Origin: Megascapheus bottae
Lineage: Eukaryota > Chordata > Mammalia > Rodentia > Geomyidae
Direction of reading: 5' to 3'
NCBI GenBank assembly: GCA_024803745.1
Contig: JANJXV010000013.1
Span: forward strand, 28,416,501-28,480,500
DNA length: 64,000 nucleotides
The notes under the pieces are model-generated. The model was not told the origin of the DNA, searched no databases, and saw only the letters and a program-made list of their open reading frames with translations. Below, piece by piece: positions 10,621 through 22,439 of this stretch (the first letter of the stretch is position 1; each line of letters starts with the position of its first letter). The position numbers were made by a program, and so were the translations under genes.

Positions 10621-13262
10621 ACAGGTAGCTCTTATATCCACCTTATTTTTATATTTTATTTTATATTTTGTATTTTGTCATTTTTATATTTTGGTAATTT
10701 TTCAGCTTCTAAAGAAGAGTTATTACAATCTTTCATCTATAGTTTTATTCTAATTCTTTCTCTCCATCATAATCAGTGTATAACTTTGGAATTTTGGGGA
10801 CTGTACTGTGAATTGCATATGCATTTTAAAAACCATGATCCTTAGTCTTGAACCTTTTCATTGAATCATAATATAAAGAAAGAGCGTTAGTGAGTTTGAA
10901 AGACAGACTAAACAGTAAATGTGTCTTCTCTCCCCGAGACAACATGTTGTGCTCACATGAGGCCAGTCCTGGGTGGGTGTCTTCCTACTCTGCTACTGCA
11001 ATGGAAGAACGGTAAAGTTATACTATCCACATAGGACAGGGGAATATTCAGTCCAGTTCAGAAGCAAGTAACTCAGGCCAAGCTTGACATCTTGAGAGTG
11101 ATACTTTTGAGGCAGTCATCAAAGGTATGGCTAGCCAACTGACCTCTCAAATATTAACAGACAAAAGATGCTCTCATTCTGAACATTAGCAGCTGAGACT
11201 TTGTAACTCAGGTCGAAATTGTGAGAATGAATAGCAGAATAATAGATGAAAGCCTGGAAGGCCTTAGTGTGGAGGTGTGATGACATGTGGCACCCAGATC
11301 TTCTTGAGGGCAAGGCTAGTGTGGGCCACACCAGAGGACAACATCTCAGCAGTAAGCAGGCCACACGTGGTGGTTACACAGAATTCCTTCCCAATTGTGT
11401 CAAAATGAACAAAGATAATCTCACAATAAACTATTCTTCTGCTCAGTGGGACTGAATCTCAACAAAGAATTTCCCTGCAAAAGTGATTTTGTCAAGGTGG
11501 ATTACCAACAAATGTTCAGTGCAGACAAATGTTCAATATCTGTGATTGAAGCTTCTTTTTTTGAGGGTAGAGGAAGCTGACAACAAAATAGATCAAACAA
11601 ATACAGTACTAGAGAATTCCTTCCTTGATTGCGTAAAGTTAACTTTTTTCCAGTGTAATATTTTAGTAAAGGCATTGCCTTAAGAACACAAAAAAATAAA
11701 TTTCTGGAAAAGAACCAGATTCCCAAATCCAGATATGAGATTCATATCACAATTCCCATTCTTCTTATCCTACCCTAATGGTATGCTAAAGATTCTTTCT
11801 TGTTTCTATATCATGAAAAGCCAACACTATTTCTTTATACTAGAGAAAGAAGCAGAACACATAGAGTAGAAAGAAATGAACATAAGTTTTAGTTCAGTGG
11901 TTCAAAATCAAAAGTGATTTTAACCAATTTGGAAGTACTGGGAGACATTTTTGGTTGTCAAAACTGGGGACTTGTGACACCTAGTGGAAAGAGTCTGCAG
12001 GTGTGGATAAATCCTCAGAACTATATGTTTATACTATCTGCAACTGTTACCCAATCCATTGGGCAGTAATGCTAAGACTGAAAAATAGCTAATCAAAATT
12101 AATAAAAATTATACCAATCACACTGTTCAAAATGATTAAGGATATAAATTTTACATTGTGTCTACTCTACCCTCATCAAAAGAAAATAATATGGTGAAAA
12201 TAATAACATAGGGTCAGAAATTGCAACTTTTATCCAATGGTCAACAATTATATGATAAGGGAATAAGCACAGAAAATTGTAAGTGATTAGTTAAATTTTA
12301 GTTGCAGTTTATCCTAGAAAGAAGGAAATGGCTAAGATATGAATCCAATCCATTGCCATGGGAAAGGAACCCATGTAAATCCCAAACTGCACACTTGCAA
12401 GTGGCTTCTGGTCACTCATTCTATCACACAGGCCACCACCATCCATCCAGGTAATTTACCCTGATTAAATTTATGGCACGAAAGCTTGCTTTATTTTTAT
12501 AGTTAATGATGACCCCAAAAATAGTTTTAAAAGTTACTGGCAGATGCTATTTAATAATATTAGCACTCAGTCTTTGAGAAGAGTTAGTTCTATATGCAAT
12601 CCACCTGGTCCCTGCCCCTAAAAGTTTATAGTTCCATTAATTTTTTATGTACATGTAGACATGATCCAAGTGTCAACCATACTTTGCTCTTTATATGAAC
12701 ATTTTCCTCAGGGTATTAGATATCAGTAGATAAAACAATGAAAGTTTGGAAGAGAGAAGTACTTAAATTTTAATTTTCTTGCCTATAGTCAAAGAATTAC
12801 TTACACCAATCAATCACAACTATTGATTTTAATCATGTCGCTTTTGCTCAGAGAATAGTTTTTTGAAGCAAATTGCATAACCTACAGAGATATGTCAATT
12901 TGTAGGGGATCCACTGAGGAAATAGTCAAGAAGAAGCCCCATTGTATCCTGGAAAATCATGAAAGCTCTAAATCTGAAGAAATGATGCAAGATACCAGAA
13001 GCTGTGAGAGCAGAATAAAGTTAGAAAAAAGTTTAAAACTATGAATGATGTGGTGCTTTTCCTAGTTAAAGAAGAAAGAAATTTTCTTATAGGATTTGAT
13101 CAGTGCTTAATTATAGATATTTGATGGTAGTTTGAACAAAAGGCAAATGTTGAATTCTTTTGGCTTAGAACCCAAAAATAAGGAATCTCGGTAGCTGTCA
13201 TATTTTCATACTCAGTATATCCTAAAGTCTCATATGTTAAAGTACTAGCTTATGGCACTGTT
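10621..13262. other. Unrecognised sequence, no gene established
   Basis: About 2.6 kb without a recognisable gene or repeat. Opposed short frames at 11131-11364 (-) and 11246-11455 (+) overlap each other and show no domain. Old repeats or a decayed pseudogene cannot be excluded. Confidence 0.45.
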
Positions 13263-13640
13263 GGATGGTGATATAACTTGTAGCACATTCAACCATATGG
13301 TTGATGGGATGTACACTCTTTAAGGAATTAGAGATTGGACCCTGGATGCCTCTGCACTACTATTCCTCCTCTCTCTCCTTCCCATCCTCTCTTTCTCCCT
13401 TCTCCCTCCCCTCTCTTCGCTTCCCAGCTTCAGCTCCCTTCTCCCCACTCCTCTTTCTCTCTCTCTCCTTCCTCCTCTCCATAAGGTGATCAACTTTCTT
13501 CCCATAATCTCCTAACTAAATCTGCTGCCTCCTAGAGTTCCAGGTAGATTGGAATCAATAAAACACAAACCCAGATGAACTTTTCATCTTTTTGCATTAT
13601 TTATCTCATGATTTTGTCAGTGTCCCAAAGCTGCCTGATA
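13263..13640 (+). mobile_element. LTR-like remnant, probably ERVL-MaLR type
   Basis: The order of blocks matches, from memory, mammalian MaLR-type LTRs: GATTGGACCCTGGATGCCTC, a long pyrimidine tract (about 13365-13482), a CCATAAGGTGATCAACTTTC block, a CTCCTAGAGTTCCAG-like block and then an AATAAAA signal near 13557. No internal retroviral sequence or TSD was identified. The family assignment is tentative. Confidence 0.5.
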
Positions 13641-13774
13641 CCATGGTGGGTCTGCAGTGCCCTTCAGACTGCACAGATGATCATGAGTGGCCACAGAATG
13701 GAATTTGTGTGAAGGAGATACTGATTTGAAAGATGTGAATAAAATGTTACCTATATATAAATTAAATACTTTGA

Positions 13775-14130
13775 TTTTCTTTTTAATACATATTTATTGT
13801 TATTGTAGAGGTGATGTACAGTGGGGTTACAGTTATGTAAGTCAGTTAATGAACACATTTCTTTTTGAATCATGTTGTCATCCCTTCCTCACTCTCTACC
13901 AGTGTTTCTCTCCTGTCCCCACTCACAAGTTGTATAGTTTTTCACATAGTGTCTGGTGAGGGAGTACCACTGCAATATCTGTTCACATTTCCTCCTTACC
14001 CAACCAAAGACAAATTAACTAACAAAAAAACAGAAGGGAAAGACACAATAAAACAGCATAAATAATCACAAGAAATAGCTACAGCTTCCAGTTCTTGGAG
14101 TTCATTTTTTGGCCATCCAAACACTGATAA
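13775..14130 (-). mobile_element. Old L1 3' UTR
   Basis: Blocks such as GATGTACAGTGGGGTTACAG, CCCACTCACAAGTTGTATAG and TAGTGTCTGGTGAGGGAGTA belong, from memory, to an old mammalian L1 3' UTR in antisense. Boundaries are approximate. Confidence 0.65.
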
Positions 14131-14897
14131 ATATAAAGACAAATTTTAAATTTGTATAGTAGAATACAAAACATATTGGCAACTAAGAAGAAAACTCACT
14201 ATAAAAGGGGAGTAAAATTAAAATACTACTAGTGCACAAGTGATGCCACTCTTGGGTCTCTTGGTGATTTGAGATGCTCCCTTTCAATGCCAGTACATAT
14301 TCTCATTCATAAAACTAAGTGACCTCTAACTCAAATGTCCAGGAAAAGCTAACTCTTCTAGTCTGAGTTAATAATGGGCTCTGTGTGTCTATCAACTACT
14401 GTGCAAGATAGCCAGTTTTACTATGTTATGAAATGCATGCTGTATAAAACCCACCAGACCAGCATTTAGTGGGGCTATTAGGAATAAGAGGATATTTCAG
14501 TTGACATACATATGAAATATATATGAGAAATTCTGAGGCTGAGAAATTATGCCCTCACAGACACAAGAGAAGTCACAATGTTCTTGCTATCATGCTCCTA
14601 ATAATTATTATGCATATTGTAAAATTAGCTGATTGCTTATGAATATGAGTATTTATTTTATGATAATCCTTTTGAGAGTTATGAAGAAACTTCAGAAGAA
14701 CTGAAATTCCTCTTTTCAAAGAAACTGATCATACTTGTGATATTATGGATGAAAGAACTTAATAAAAATAATTGGACTGAAATAGTTACACATTTCAATT
14801 CAACAGACATCTGTTATTCGAAATATCTCATTCACAATAACTTACTCTGAGGTAATCTGCAGTGCAGATTACCAATTCTCCTGAAGGTAAGGTTGAC
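14131..14897. other. AT-rich sequence, nothing recognised
   Basis: No gene or repeat family recognised. Confidence 0.5.
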
Positions 14898-15130
14898 AGC
14901 CAGACACTGGGCTCTTATGCCTGTAATTCTAGCTACACAGGAGGCTAAGATCTGAGGACTGCGGCTCAAAGTCAGACCAGGCTGGAAAATCCATGTGACT
15001 CTTTTATAATTAACAACCAGAAAAGTAGAAGTAAAGGTGTGGCTCATCGTGATAGGGCACTAGCCTTGAGCAAAAAGTGCTCAATGACACCATTCAATCC
15101 ATGAGTTCAAGCCCCATGATTGACAAAAAG
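14898..15130 (+). mobile_element. B1-like dimeric SINE (type B), diverged
   Basis: CCTGTAATTCTAGCTACACA, GAGGCTAAGATCTGAGGA, then the right module with GTGTGGCTCA, CACTAGCCTTGAGC and GAGTTCAAGCCCCATGA. More diverged than the copy at 8397. It is followed by an AT/CA-rich low-complexity stretch (15131-15178). Confidence 0.85.
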
Positions 15131-15422
15131 AATTAAATATGGATATATGTGTATATATGTATATATACACACACATAGTATTGATACTGTCAGTACTTAC
15201 TAATATATTAGTTAAAAGATTGTAGTCAATTTCTTGAAAACTTTACAAGAAAACAAACTAAAATACATTTGTCAGAAAAGTATTAGTGTCACAGAATTGA
15301 AGATAGGAATAGTCAAGTAACTGGTTATGTGAAAATGCACTAAGCACATTGTGCTTGGTATCTGTAATGCTCAACCATGAAGGATCTTTTAAGACAGGCT
15401 TCAGAATTCAGAATAAATTTTA

Positions 15423-16470
15423 TTTATTTTTTTAATATTTTTATTATAATACATTTGTTGTGCAAGGGAGGAGGATTCAGACATGCTTGTGATGTGTTCT
15501 TGTCAACCATACATTATTCTCTCATTTTAGTGATTAATTGGAGATGAGTCTCTCGGCTTTGTATTGCCCAGGCTGGCTTTGAACCGATCCTCAAATCTCA
15601 GCCTCCTGAGTAGCTGGGATTACCAGCATGAGCCACTGCGCCTGGCACATGTCATTGTTTTATGTCACATATGTATATATTTATATATAAATTACTTTGA
15701 CCATATTGATTCTCATTCACTCACTCTTTCACTTCACCTGACAACCCTCTGTCCCTAACACAAAGTGACTTGCTTTCCTGTCATTCATTTTGGTGTGTGT
15801 TTGTGATCACTGTACCAAGGAGTTTTGTGGTGATATTTAAGACATACCAGCACTATATTTTAATCAGAGTAACCTTGTCTATTGCATTACCTTTCTCCAC
15901 TTGTCCAACTTATTATTCACCAACAGCCTCACTGATATTCTTTATGGTATTTTCATACATAATTGCTTGTATTTTAAAACTATTCTCCATCTATTGTTTT
16001 TCTTTTTATACCCTTCTTTCTACCCATCTGGTTATTCTAACCAGTCTCATAGTTAAAAATCACACTCTTAAATTATGGCTGTGTCAGGGAATTCTAGTAC
16101 TATATTGAATGAGAGTGGACAGAGTAGACATTCTAGACTTGTTCATAACTTTATGGCCACAATTCAGTTATTTCTTATTTAATATAATATTGGTTCCAGC
16201 TTTGAAGTAGATTCATTCTATTCCAATTTTCTTCGGAGCATTTATCACAAAAATGACTCATGTTGAAGGCATTTTCTGCATTATATATATATGTTTATAT
16301 AAGCATTTATATATGCATTCCTGGGATGTAGGCAGTTTCATCATGGTGTGTGAGCTTTTTAAATTATTGCTCAATTCACTTTTCTAGGGGTTTTATTAGC
16401 ACTTTTTCATCAAGATTTATCAAAGATATTGATCTATAATTCTCTTTTATGTTGTGTCTTTGTCATTCAA
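15423..16470 (-). mobile_element. Old L1: 3' UTR plus diverged ORF2 fragment
   Basis: About 15680-16060 resembles an old L1 3' UTR in antisense (TTTGACCATATTGATTCTCA ... TGACAACCCTCTGTCCC). About 16060-16470 matches the antisense of the ORF2 region after the polymerase core, for example AGTACTATATTGAATGAGAG and ATTGATCTATAATTCTCTTT. The ORF2 C-terminus is missing between them, so the copy has a large internal deletion. A SINE interrupts it at 15532-15647. Confidence 0.65.
15532..15647 (-). mobile_element. B1-like SINE, left monomer only
   Basis: On the minus strand a GCTCATGCTGGTAATCCCAG block, then AGGAGGCTGAGATTTGAGGA and the CTCCAATTAAT end. Like the copy at 4840, it lacks the right module. 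Confidence 0.85.
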
Positions 16471-16474
16471 TAGA

Positions 16475-16477
<3 letters not shown>

Positions 16478-16520
<43 letters not shown>
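16478..16520 (+). repeat. (GATA)n microsatellite
   Basis: About ten near-perfect GATA units. The opposite strand therefore reads as an LSIY-type peptide repeat, a spurious frame. Confidence 0.97.
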
Positions 16521-16570
16521 GCAAGATGACTAAGTTAAGTTCATCCTTGATTTTGTGAAAAAATACTAAG

Positions 16571-16768
16571 AAGCTAGGTGCTAGTGGCTCACATCTATAG
16601 TACTGGCTATTCAAGAGGCTAAGATCAAAGAATTGAAGTTCAATTATCTCCAACTAACTACCAAAAATCTGGAAGTGGAGCTGTGGCTTAAGTGACAATT
16701 AGCTAGCTTTGGGTAAAATATTGATGGACAGCACCTAGGTGTTGAGTTCAGTTCAAAAACCAAGATAC
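16571..16768 (+). mobile_element. B1-like dimeric SINE (type B), diverged
   Basis: GCTAGTGGCTCACATCTATA, then TTATCTCCAACTAACTA, then GGAAGTGGAGCTGTGGCTTA and a decayed right module ending near GTTGAGTTCAG. A (CA)n run follows at 16777-16822, probably grown from or near the tail. Confidence 0.85.
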
Positions 16769-16775
16769 AAAATCA

Positions 16776-16776
<1 letters not shown>

Positions 16777-16822
<46 letters not shown>
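16777..16822 (+). repeat. (CA)n microsatellite
   Basis: Perfect CA dinucleotides, about 23 units, directly downstream of a SINE. Confidence 0.97.
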
Positions 16823-16823
<1 letters not shown>

Positions 16824-17040
16824 ACATACATACATAAACTATTAACATTTTTCCCAGAACCATACAGTTATTTTGGTTTCAAGAGTAATATGCATGTTTC
16901 AGTTGTTTCACTCGTTCACCAACAAGTTGTGTCATTATTTTTATTTATATTTCATTTTGTAAACATTCATTTTAACAAATGCATAGCAATATTGGTTTTT
17001 GTTTGTGTGGAATATTTGTTTGTGGATTTTTTATTTGCCA

Positions 17041-17250
17041 TTACTAGGGCTTGAGCAGAGAGACTCACGTTCTTGCTCATCTTTCTTAATCATGACTGGT
17101 GTTCTCCCATTTCAGCCATGCCTCCAGTTAGGCATTTTGTTAGTAGATGAGATTTCAAAGAGTTTCTGCTCAGGTTGGCTTTGAAATGTGATCCTCTTGG
17201 TCACAGTCTCCTAAACTTTTAGAATTACAGGCATGAGATACCCACAGCCA
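17041..17250 (-). mobile_element. Degraded SINE, family uncertain
   Basis: Reverse-strand SINE traces: GCCATGCCTCCAGTT, CAGGTTGGCTTTGAAATG, then TTTTAGAATTACAGGCATGA. The layout resembles the remnant at 8711 and may be the same older family. Confidence 0.55.
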
Positions 17251-17926
17251 ATGATATTGTTATTTTAATGTCCTTTTTTCTCACAACTGTGGCATCATTT
17301 TTGATTGTAGATGTTCACTCTTCATTTGGATATCATCCTAAGCCCTGACATATATAGAGTACTTTCTTTCCTGATGATTTGTAGGCATGCCATATATTTT
17401 TGAAATATGCATCCCTTTTCAAACACACATATGTATGTATGTATTTTATTACTGTTTCTATCTACTCTTTCCTTTCTTAATACCAATTTTTTTCATATAT
17501 TTTTATTGTAATTAATAGAAGGGTTACATTATATTTGCCAGAGAGAAGGTGCATTAATTCACATACATTGATAACCTTTCTCATGTCTTGGTCCCCATTA
17601 CCATCCCCCCCAATCCAATTTCAAATAACCAAATACAAATATATCCAATATATCAGATAACAAAGTGAGATACTGCAACAATATGAGATAACCAAGGGAC
17701 AGCAAAAGAGATGAGAGATAACATAGTACCTTAAGGACAACAATCATTCATTATGTGGCTTTTGTTTCTATATCCTAGAAGTCCTTTCAATTAGCGTCAT
17801 ACTATATGGCCTTATGTATCAAGGTTTTGCTCTATTGCAAATCTCTGCTATTAGAGCCCAAGGTTTTTATTAATTATGACAAATGAGGGAAATCTTGAGC
17901 CTAACTTCCTTTGAGTATGGCTTACT

Positions 17927-18652
17927 TCACTTGATATGATTTTTTCCTAAGTCTTTCCATTTCCTAACAAATGGGATGATGTCATTCTTTCTGACAGCCA
18001 CATAGAATTCCATTGTGTATAAATACCACATCTTGTTGATCCACTCATCAACTGAGGGATATCTGGGTAGGTTCCATATCTTTGCTATGGTAAATAGTGC
18101 TGCAATGAACAATGTTGTGCTAGTGGACTTACTATGTCCTTGTTTCTGGGTGGTTGGGTAAATGCCTAGTTGTGAAATTGCTGGGTCATAGGGGAGCTCT
18201 ATGTTTAGACTTTTGAGGAACTGCCATACTGCTTTCCATAGTGGTTGAACGAGTTTGCACTCCCACCAACAGTGTAGTAGTGATCCCTCCTGGCCACATC
18301 CCCTCCAGCATCTGTTGTTATTAGTTTTTCTGATCCTGGCCATTCTAACTGGAGTGAGGTGGAATCTTAGAGTTGTTTTGATTTGCATTTCTTTTATGAC
18401 CAGAGATGTTGAGCATTTCTTCATGTGTCTATAGGCCATTTTTGTTTCTTCTTCAGAGAAGACTCTCTTTAAGACTTTGGCCCATCTTTTAATGGGATGG
18501 TTGTTTCTTTGGAGATTAGTTTTGGAGTGATTCAATTTTTTGAGCTGTTGATATATTTTAGATATGAGGCCTTTGTCCGTTGTTTGGTTGGTGAAGATCT
18601 TCTCGCATTCTGTAGGCTTCCTAATTAATTTACTAGCTATGTCCTTTGCCAT
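17927..18652 (-). pseudogene. L1 ORF2 C-terminal fragment
   Basis: A 241-codon open stretch is the C-terminus of L1 ORF2p, the reverse transcriptase/endonuclease that drives L1 copying. It begins at [13 protein letters not shown] and contains the C-terminal cysteine motif [18 protein letters not shown] (C-X3-C-X7-H-X4-C, intact). It ends in the typical LYTMEFYVAVRKNDIIPF tail. The endonuclease is absent and the polymerase part lies inverted next door, so no working protein can come from this copy. Confidence 0.92.
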
Positions 18653-18739
18653 ACAAAAGCTCTGCGGTTTAATGCAGTCCCACTTATCCAGCCTTTCTCT
18701 GATTTGTTGTGATTCTTGGTCCTTATTAAGAAAGTGCTC

Positions 18740-19726
18740 TCTCCACTCCTTTTTAACATAGTATTAGAATTCCTATCCAGTGCAATAAAGCAAGAAGCAA
18801 GCCTAAAGGAGATCCAAATAGGGAAAGAGGAAGTAAAACTTTCCCTCTTTGCAGAGGATATGATTCTGTATTTAAAGAATCTTATAATTTCCATTCCCAA
18901 GCTTCTTGAGCTGATTCAAAACTTTGGAAGGGGAGCAGGCTATAAAATTAACCCTCAAAAATCAACTGCCTTCCTCTATGCCAACAGTGAGAGGAATGAG
19001 GCAACAATCAGGAAAGCAACTCCTTTTGCAATAGCCTCAAAGAAAATAAAATACCTAGGAATTAGCTTCACTAAGAATGTAAAGGACCTTTTTGATGAAA
19101 AATTTAAAACCCTGAAAAAGGAAATTAAAGCAGAACTAAGGAAATGGGAAAACCTCCCATGCTCCTGGATTGGAAGAGTCAATATCGTGAAAATGACAAC
19201 CTTGCCAAAGGCTATCTACAAACTCAACGCAATACCCATCAATATCCCAATGTCATTCTTTAAAGAAATAGAAGAGGCAATCAAAATTTCATATGGAATA
19301 ATAAAAGACCCCGGATAGCAAAAACACTTCTTAGGAGAAAGAACAGCGCAGGAGGAATTTCAATACCAAACTTTAGACTTTATTACAGAGCTATCATCAA
19401 AACAGCTTGGTACTGGCAAAAGAACAGGCCTGAAGACCAATGGAATAAAACTGAGGACCCAGAAATTAAACCACAGACCTATGGCCACCTGTTCTTTGAC
19501 AAAGGAGCCAAAAAAATAAAATGGAAGAAAGACAGCTCTTCAACAAGTGGTGCTGGCAGAACTGGTTAAGCACCTGCAGAAAACTAAAGTTGGATCCTTC
19601 TTTGTCACCCTGCACTAGAATTAACTCCAAATGGATCAAAGACCTCTAGGTAAAAGCTGACATTCTGAAAAGTTTACAAGAAGGAATAGGAGATACACTA
19701 GGCCTCCTTGGCACAGGTAGAAACTT
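18740..19726 (+). pseudogene. L1 ORF2 fragment, end of RT domain, inverted
   Basis: Open to a stop at 19316-19318. Starts at [12 protein letters not shown] (end of the RT fingers/palm) and includes the catalytic box, here [12 protein letters not shown]: the usual FADD has become FAED (GAG at 18854-18856). It continues through the thumb region ([21 protein letters not shown]). After the stop, homology goes on to 19726 with further frame breaks. Inverted relative to its own 3' part. Confidence 0.9.
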
Positions 19727-19821
19727 TAACACCAATTTTTGATGAACCAAAGTGTCCAGTTTGATGGAATTCACTGTAACTGCTTTTCTTTGTTGTTTCT
19801 TTTGTTTAGTCCTATTAAATA

Positions 19822-20047
19822 TTTTTTGTGTGTGGGTCATGAGACTTGAACTCCTGGCCTGGCATTGTCCCTGAGCTCTTCAGCTCAAGGCTCCTGCCCT
19901 ATCCCTGGAGCCTCAGCCCCACTTCCCATTTTCTAGTGATTAATTGGAGAAAAGTGTCTCAGGTTCTTTAGTTCCCGGGCTGGCTTTAAACCACAATCCT
20001 CAGATCCTGAGTAGCTGGAATTACAGGTGTAAGCCACTGTGCCCAGG
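19822..20047 (-). mobile_element. B1-like dimeric SINE (type B)
   Basis: Minus-strand element with right module (CTCTTCAGCTCAAGG, GAGCCTCAGCCCCACTTCC on +), the GATTAATTGGAGA linker and the B1-like monomer ending at AGCCACTGTGCCCAG. Short possible TSD TTAAATA at 19815-19821 and 20048-20054. Confidence 0.9.
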
Positions 20048-20222
20048 TTAAATAAAATTTGTAGCTGATAATTTTCTTGGAAAAAGTTCTCCAGTGGGCC
20101 CAATACACAAAACAAAATGGAGTTAATATTTCACATCACCAAAACAAAAGGAATTTATCTGATGTTGGAAATGAGGGTACAAAAAGAGACAATCACTCAA
20201 TATCCAAAAAGGCCATGGAATT

Positions 20223-20228
<6 letters not shown>

Positions 20229-20257
<29 letters not shown>

Positions 20258-20445
20258 TTTTGCCAGTTCTGGGCTTGAGCTCAAGTCCTGAGCACTGTCC
20301 TTGGACTTTCTCAAGACTAGAGCTCTACCACTTTAGCTTCAGCACCACTTCCAGATTTTTTCTGTGTATATGCTTCTGAGGAATCGAACCTGGGTCTTTG
20401 TGCGTGGTAGGCAAGCACTCTACCACTAGGCCAAACTCCTGGCCA
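20229..20445 (-). mobile_element. ID-like dimeric SINE (type A, IDL-Geo-like) with TSD
   Basis: On the minus strand the left monomer has the tRNA-like A box (TGGCCTAGTGG) and a B box (GGTTCGATTCC), here on a slightly decayed background. The right module follows, then a tail expanded to (AAAT)n (20222-20260 on + as TTTA repeats). Flanks GGAATTTTATTT at 20217-20228 and 20446-20457 form the TSD. Confidence 0.92.
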
Positions 20446-20457
20446 GGAATTTTATTT

Positions 20458-20859
20458 TGAAACAATGAATCTGTTTCTGTTGTCTTCAGCCTTTTTAATT
20501 TTACTATTTTACCTCTAAACTTAGCTTCCTCTTGCCCAGTAAAGAAATCCATTTTACCTAAGAGAATGTACGCAGAGTTTTCATTGTAGATCATTAGATG
20601 TTAAATGTTTATAAAACTTTTTCTTTTGACAAATGATCCACATTTTTGCCCATACTAACTTGACAGAGAAGCCCTGATATCTTCTCCCATCACATTAGGT
20701 TTGTAGTCTACCTTAATTAGAAGTAACACTTTTCACTCCTTTTGATGACATTTACTGAAAACACCTTTCTTCTTATTGAATCTTATTATTAGTTTTTCTC
20801 TATTAGTATTTCTCTCTTACATCAAAATAGACAGTAAATTTTTCTTAAATGATCATTAT
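20458..20859. other. AT-rich sequence, nothing recognised
   Basis: No gene or repeat recognised. Confidence 0.5.
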
Positions 20860-20865
20860 GAAAAT

Positions 20866-21239
20866 TGTAATATCCCAGACATGGGGGAGGGGACATGAAC
20901 CTCCCAACAAAAGTCACCAGCACTCAGTGAACCAAGTGAGGAGAAATTTTAATAGCAGTGTAGCAGCCGCTCTTCACCTTCAAGCTGATAAAAAGCATCC
21001 CCCAGCTTCAGTGGGGCTGAGCTTTTAAAGGTAAACACCACACACAGGTGATCATAACTACACACAGGTCGTCGTCACCATATGATGTCACTTTATGATG
21101 CCCACAGTCGATAACCGCAAGGATGCAACCACACGCAGGTGATCATACCCACTCACAGGTGGTCGTGCAGGTTAAGCGTTTTTATAAAGACAAAAACAAT
21201 TTGGCATCTAAGCTTGCCAGGTTAATACAAAATTCAGCA
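20866..21239 (-). mobile_element. Probable solo LTR of an endogenous retrovirus
   Basis: 374 bp bounded by TG...CA. Read on the minus strand it has a TTTAAAAG TATA-like box (rc of about 21024-21031), about 80 bp later a CTATTAAAA polyadenylation-like signal, then a GT-rich end. Upstream (U3) are imperfect repeats of ACACAGGTGATCATA type (21043-21170), as in LTR enhancers. Flanks GAAAAT (20860-20865) and CAAAAT (21240-21245) give a 6 bp near-TSD, as ERVK-type elements make. No internal viral genes are present. GC-richer than its surroundings. Confidence 0.62.
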
Positions 21240-21245
21240 CAAAAT

Positions 21246-21837
21246 GTCATATGGAAATGAGAGAATTTGAGGTCAACTTACGAATATAAGATAGACATAA
21301 TGATTTCAAATTAAAATCCAACTTCATAAATTAATTTTCATACTAGCTACAAGGAATACTCAGCTTCGGGTTCACATTATATATTGCTCTATCAATCAAA
21401 TAGCTATCTATCTGTCTATCTACCTATCTATATCAGAATGTCAGTTTTTGAATGACCTTGACTTGGAAATCTCTTCTGCTTGTTTCCATGCTAATCTGTT
21501 CCTCTCAACTACAATAGTGTGTGCTTTGTAAAATGGAGAAAGTTCCTTACCCTGCAGGTGACTTTGAATATGTAACTTCTCAGCCTTTTTTCTTACTGTC
21601 CCCATCCATCAACCGATGGAGTCAGAGGGTAGATCTAAAACCACCTTTACCTCTGATATTCTAAGATTCAGTGAGGGACCTAGATGGTGTGCTTTCATTA
21701 TATATGCTTCTACATTTATTACCGGATTTGACAGGAAAGAACAGGATTAAGGTTTTTTTTCTTCCTCACACCTTTTTTTCCAACTAGTCAATCCAATAAC
21801 TCAATTAAAATTTGTAGTTTTAATTTATTTGTCTGAT
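21246..21837. other. Unrecognised sequence with a small TATC-rich patch
   Basis: Imperfect (TATC)n at about 21401-21434. Nothing else recognised. Confidence 0.5.
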
Positions 21838-21838
21838 G

Positions 21839-21892
<54 letters not shown>

Positions 21893-21966
21893 GAAAGAAG
21901 GAAGGAAGGAAGGAAGAAAAAGCAAGCGAGAAAGGAAGGAAGGAAGGAAGCAGAAAGAAGAAAGAA
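21838..21966 (+). repeat. (GAAA)n/(GGAA)n microsatellite
   Basis: Pure purines from 21838 to 21922 (GAAA then GGAA units), then mixed GAAG/GGAA units to about 21966. Confidence 0.97.
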
Positions 21967-22439
21967 ATCTTCATAAGTGTAAATTTTTGTCCTCTGTCTT
22001 TGTAGGCTTGGCAGCAGTCATGTGCTTTTAACTTGAGCTCACCTCAGCCATTTGTGGCAACTCTCATTATTCTTCACTCCTATGTATTGATTAAATATTT
22101 GTCTCCTTTACTCTGGATAGGAATGGAAATTTTTTTAAACAGAATTTTAGAAATGTGCTGGAAAGATGATAAATTACCCAGAAATTGCTAGTATTACTGG
22201 AGTATTAAGTGCTGTTAAATGGCTCTTGGCCAGATGAAATAGATCAGCCTCCCAGATGCCAAGTTTGGAAGCATTTTGTATTATGGGTCTCCCATGGTCT
22301 GCTGAAGCTAATCCCTAAATCATAAGTTCTGAGATATAGTGAAAACCCTTATGTCAAAATAAATGCCCTAGAACTGCATAAATTCATTGATACATTGTTT
22401 TCTAAATGTCACATTTGCTTAGTTTCAATATATAATCAT
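21967..22439. other. AT-rich sequence, nothing recognised
   Basis: No gene or repeat recognised. Confidence 0.5.

Larger units (their letters stand above)
17492..19726 (-). mobile_element. L1 with inverted 5' part (twin-priming type) and TSD
   Basis: 17492-18735 is an L1 3' part in minus orientation (A-tail, 3' UTR, ORF2 C-terminus). At about 18736 the orientation flips, and 18740-19726 is the adjoining upstream ORF2 region in plus orientation. The inverted part's outer end (AGAAACTTT near 19726) meets in L1 coordinates the 5' end of the 3' part, as twin priming predicts. Flanks are TAATACCAATTTTT (17478-17491) and TAACACCAATTTTT (19727-19740), a 14 bp TSD with one mismatch, so this was one insertion. 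Confidence 0.92.
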
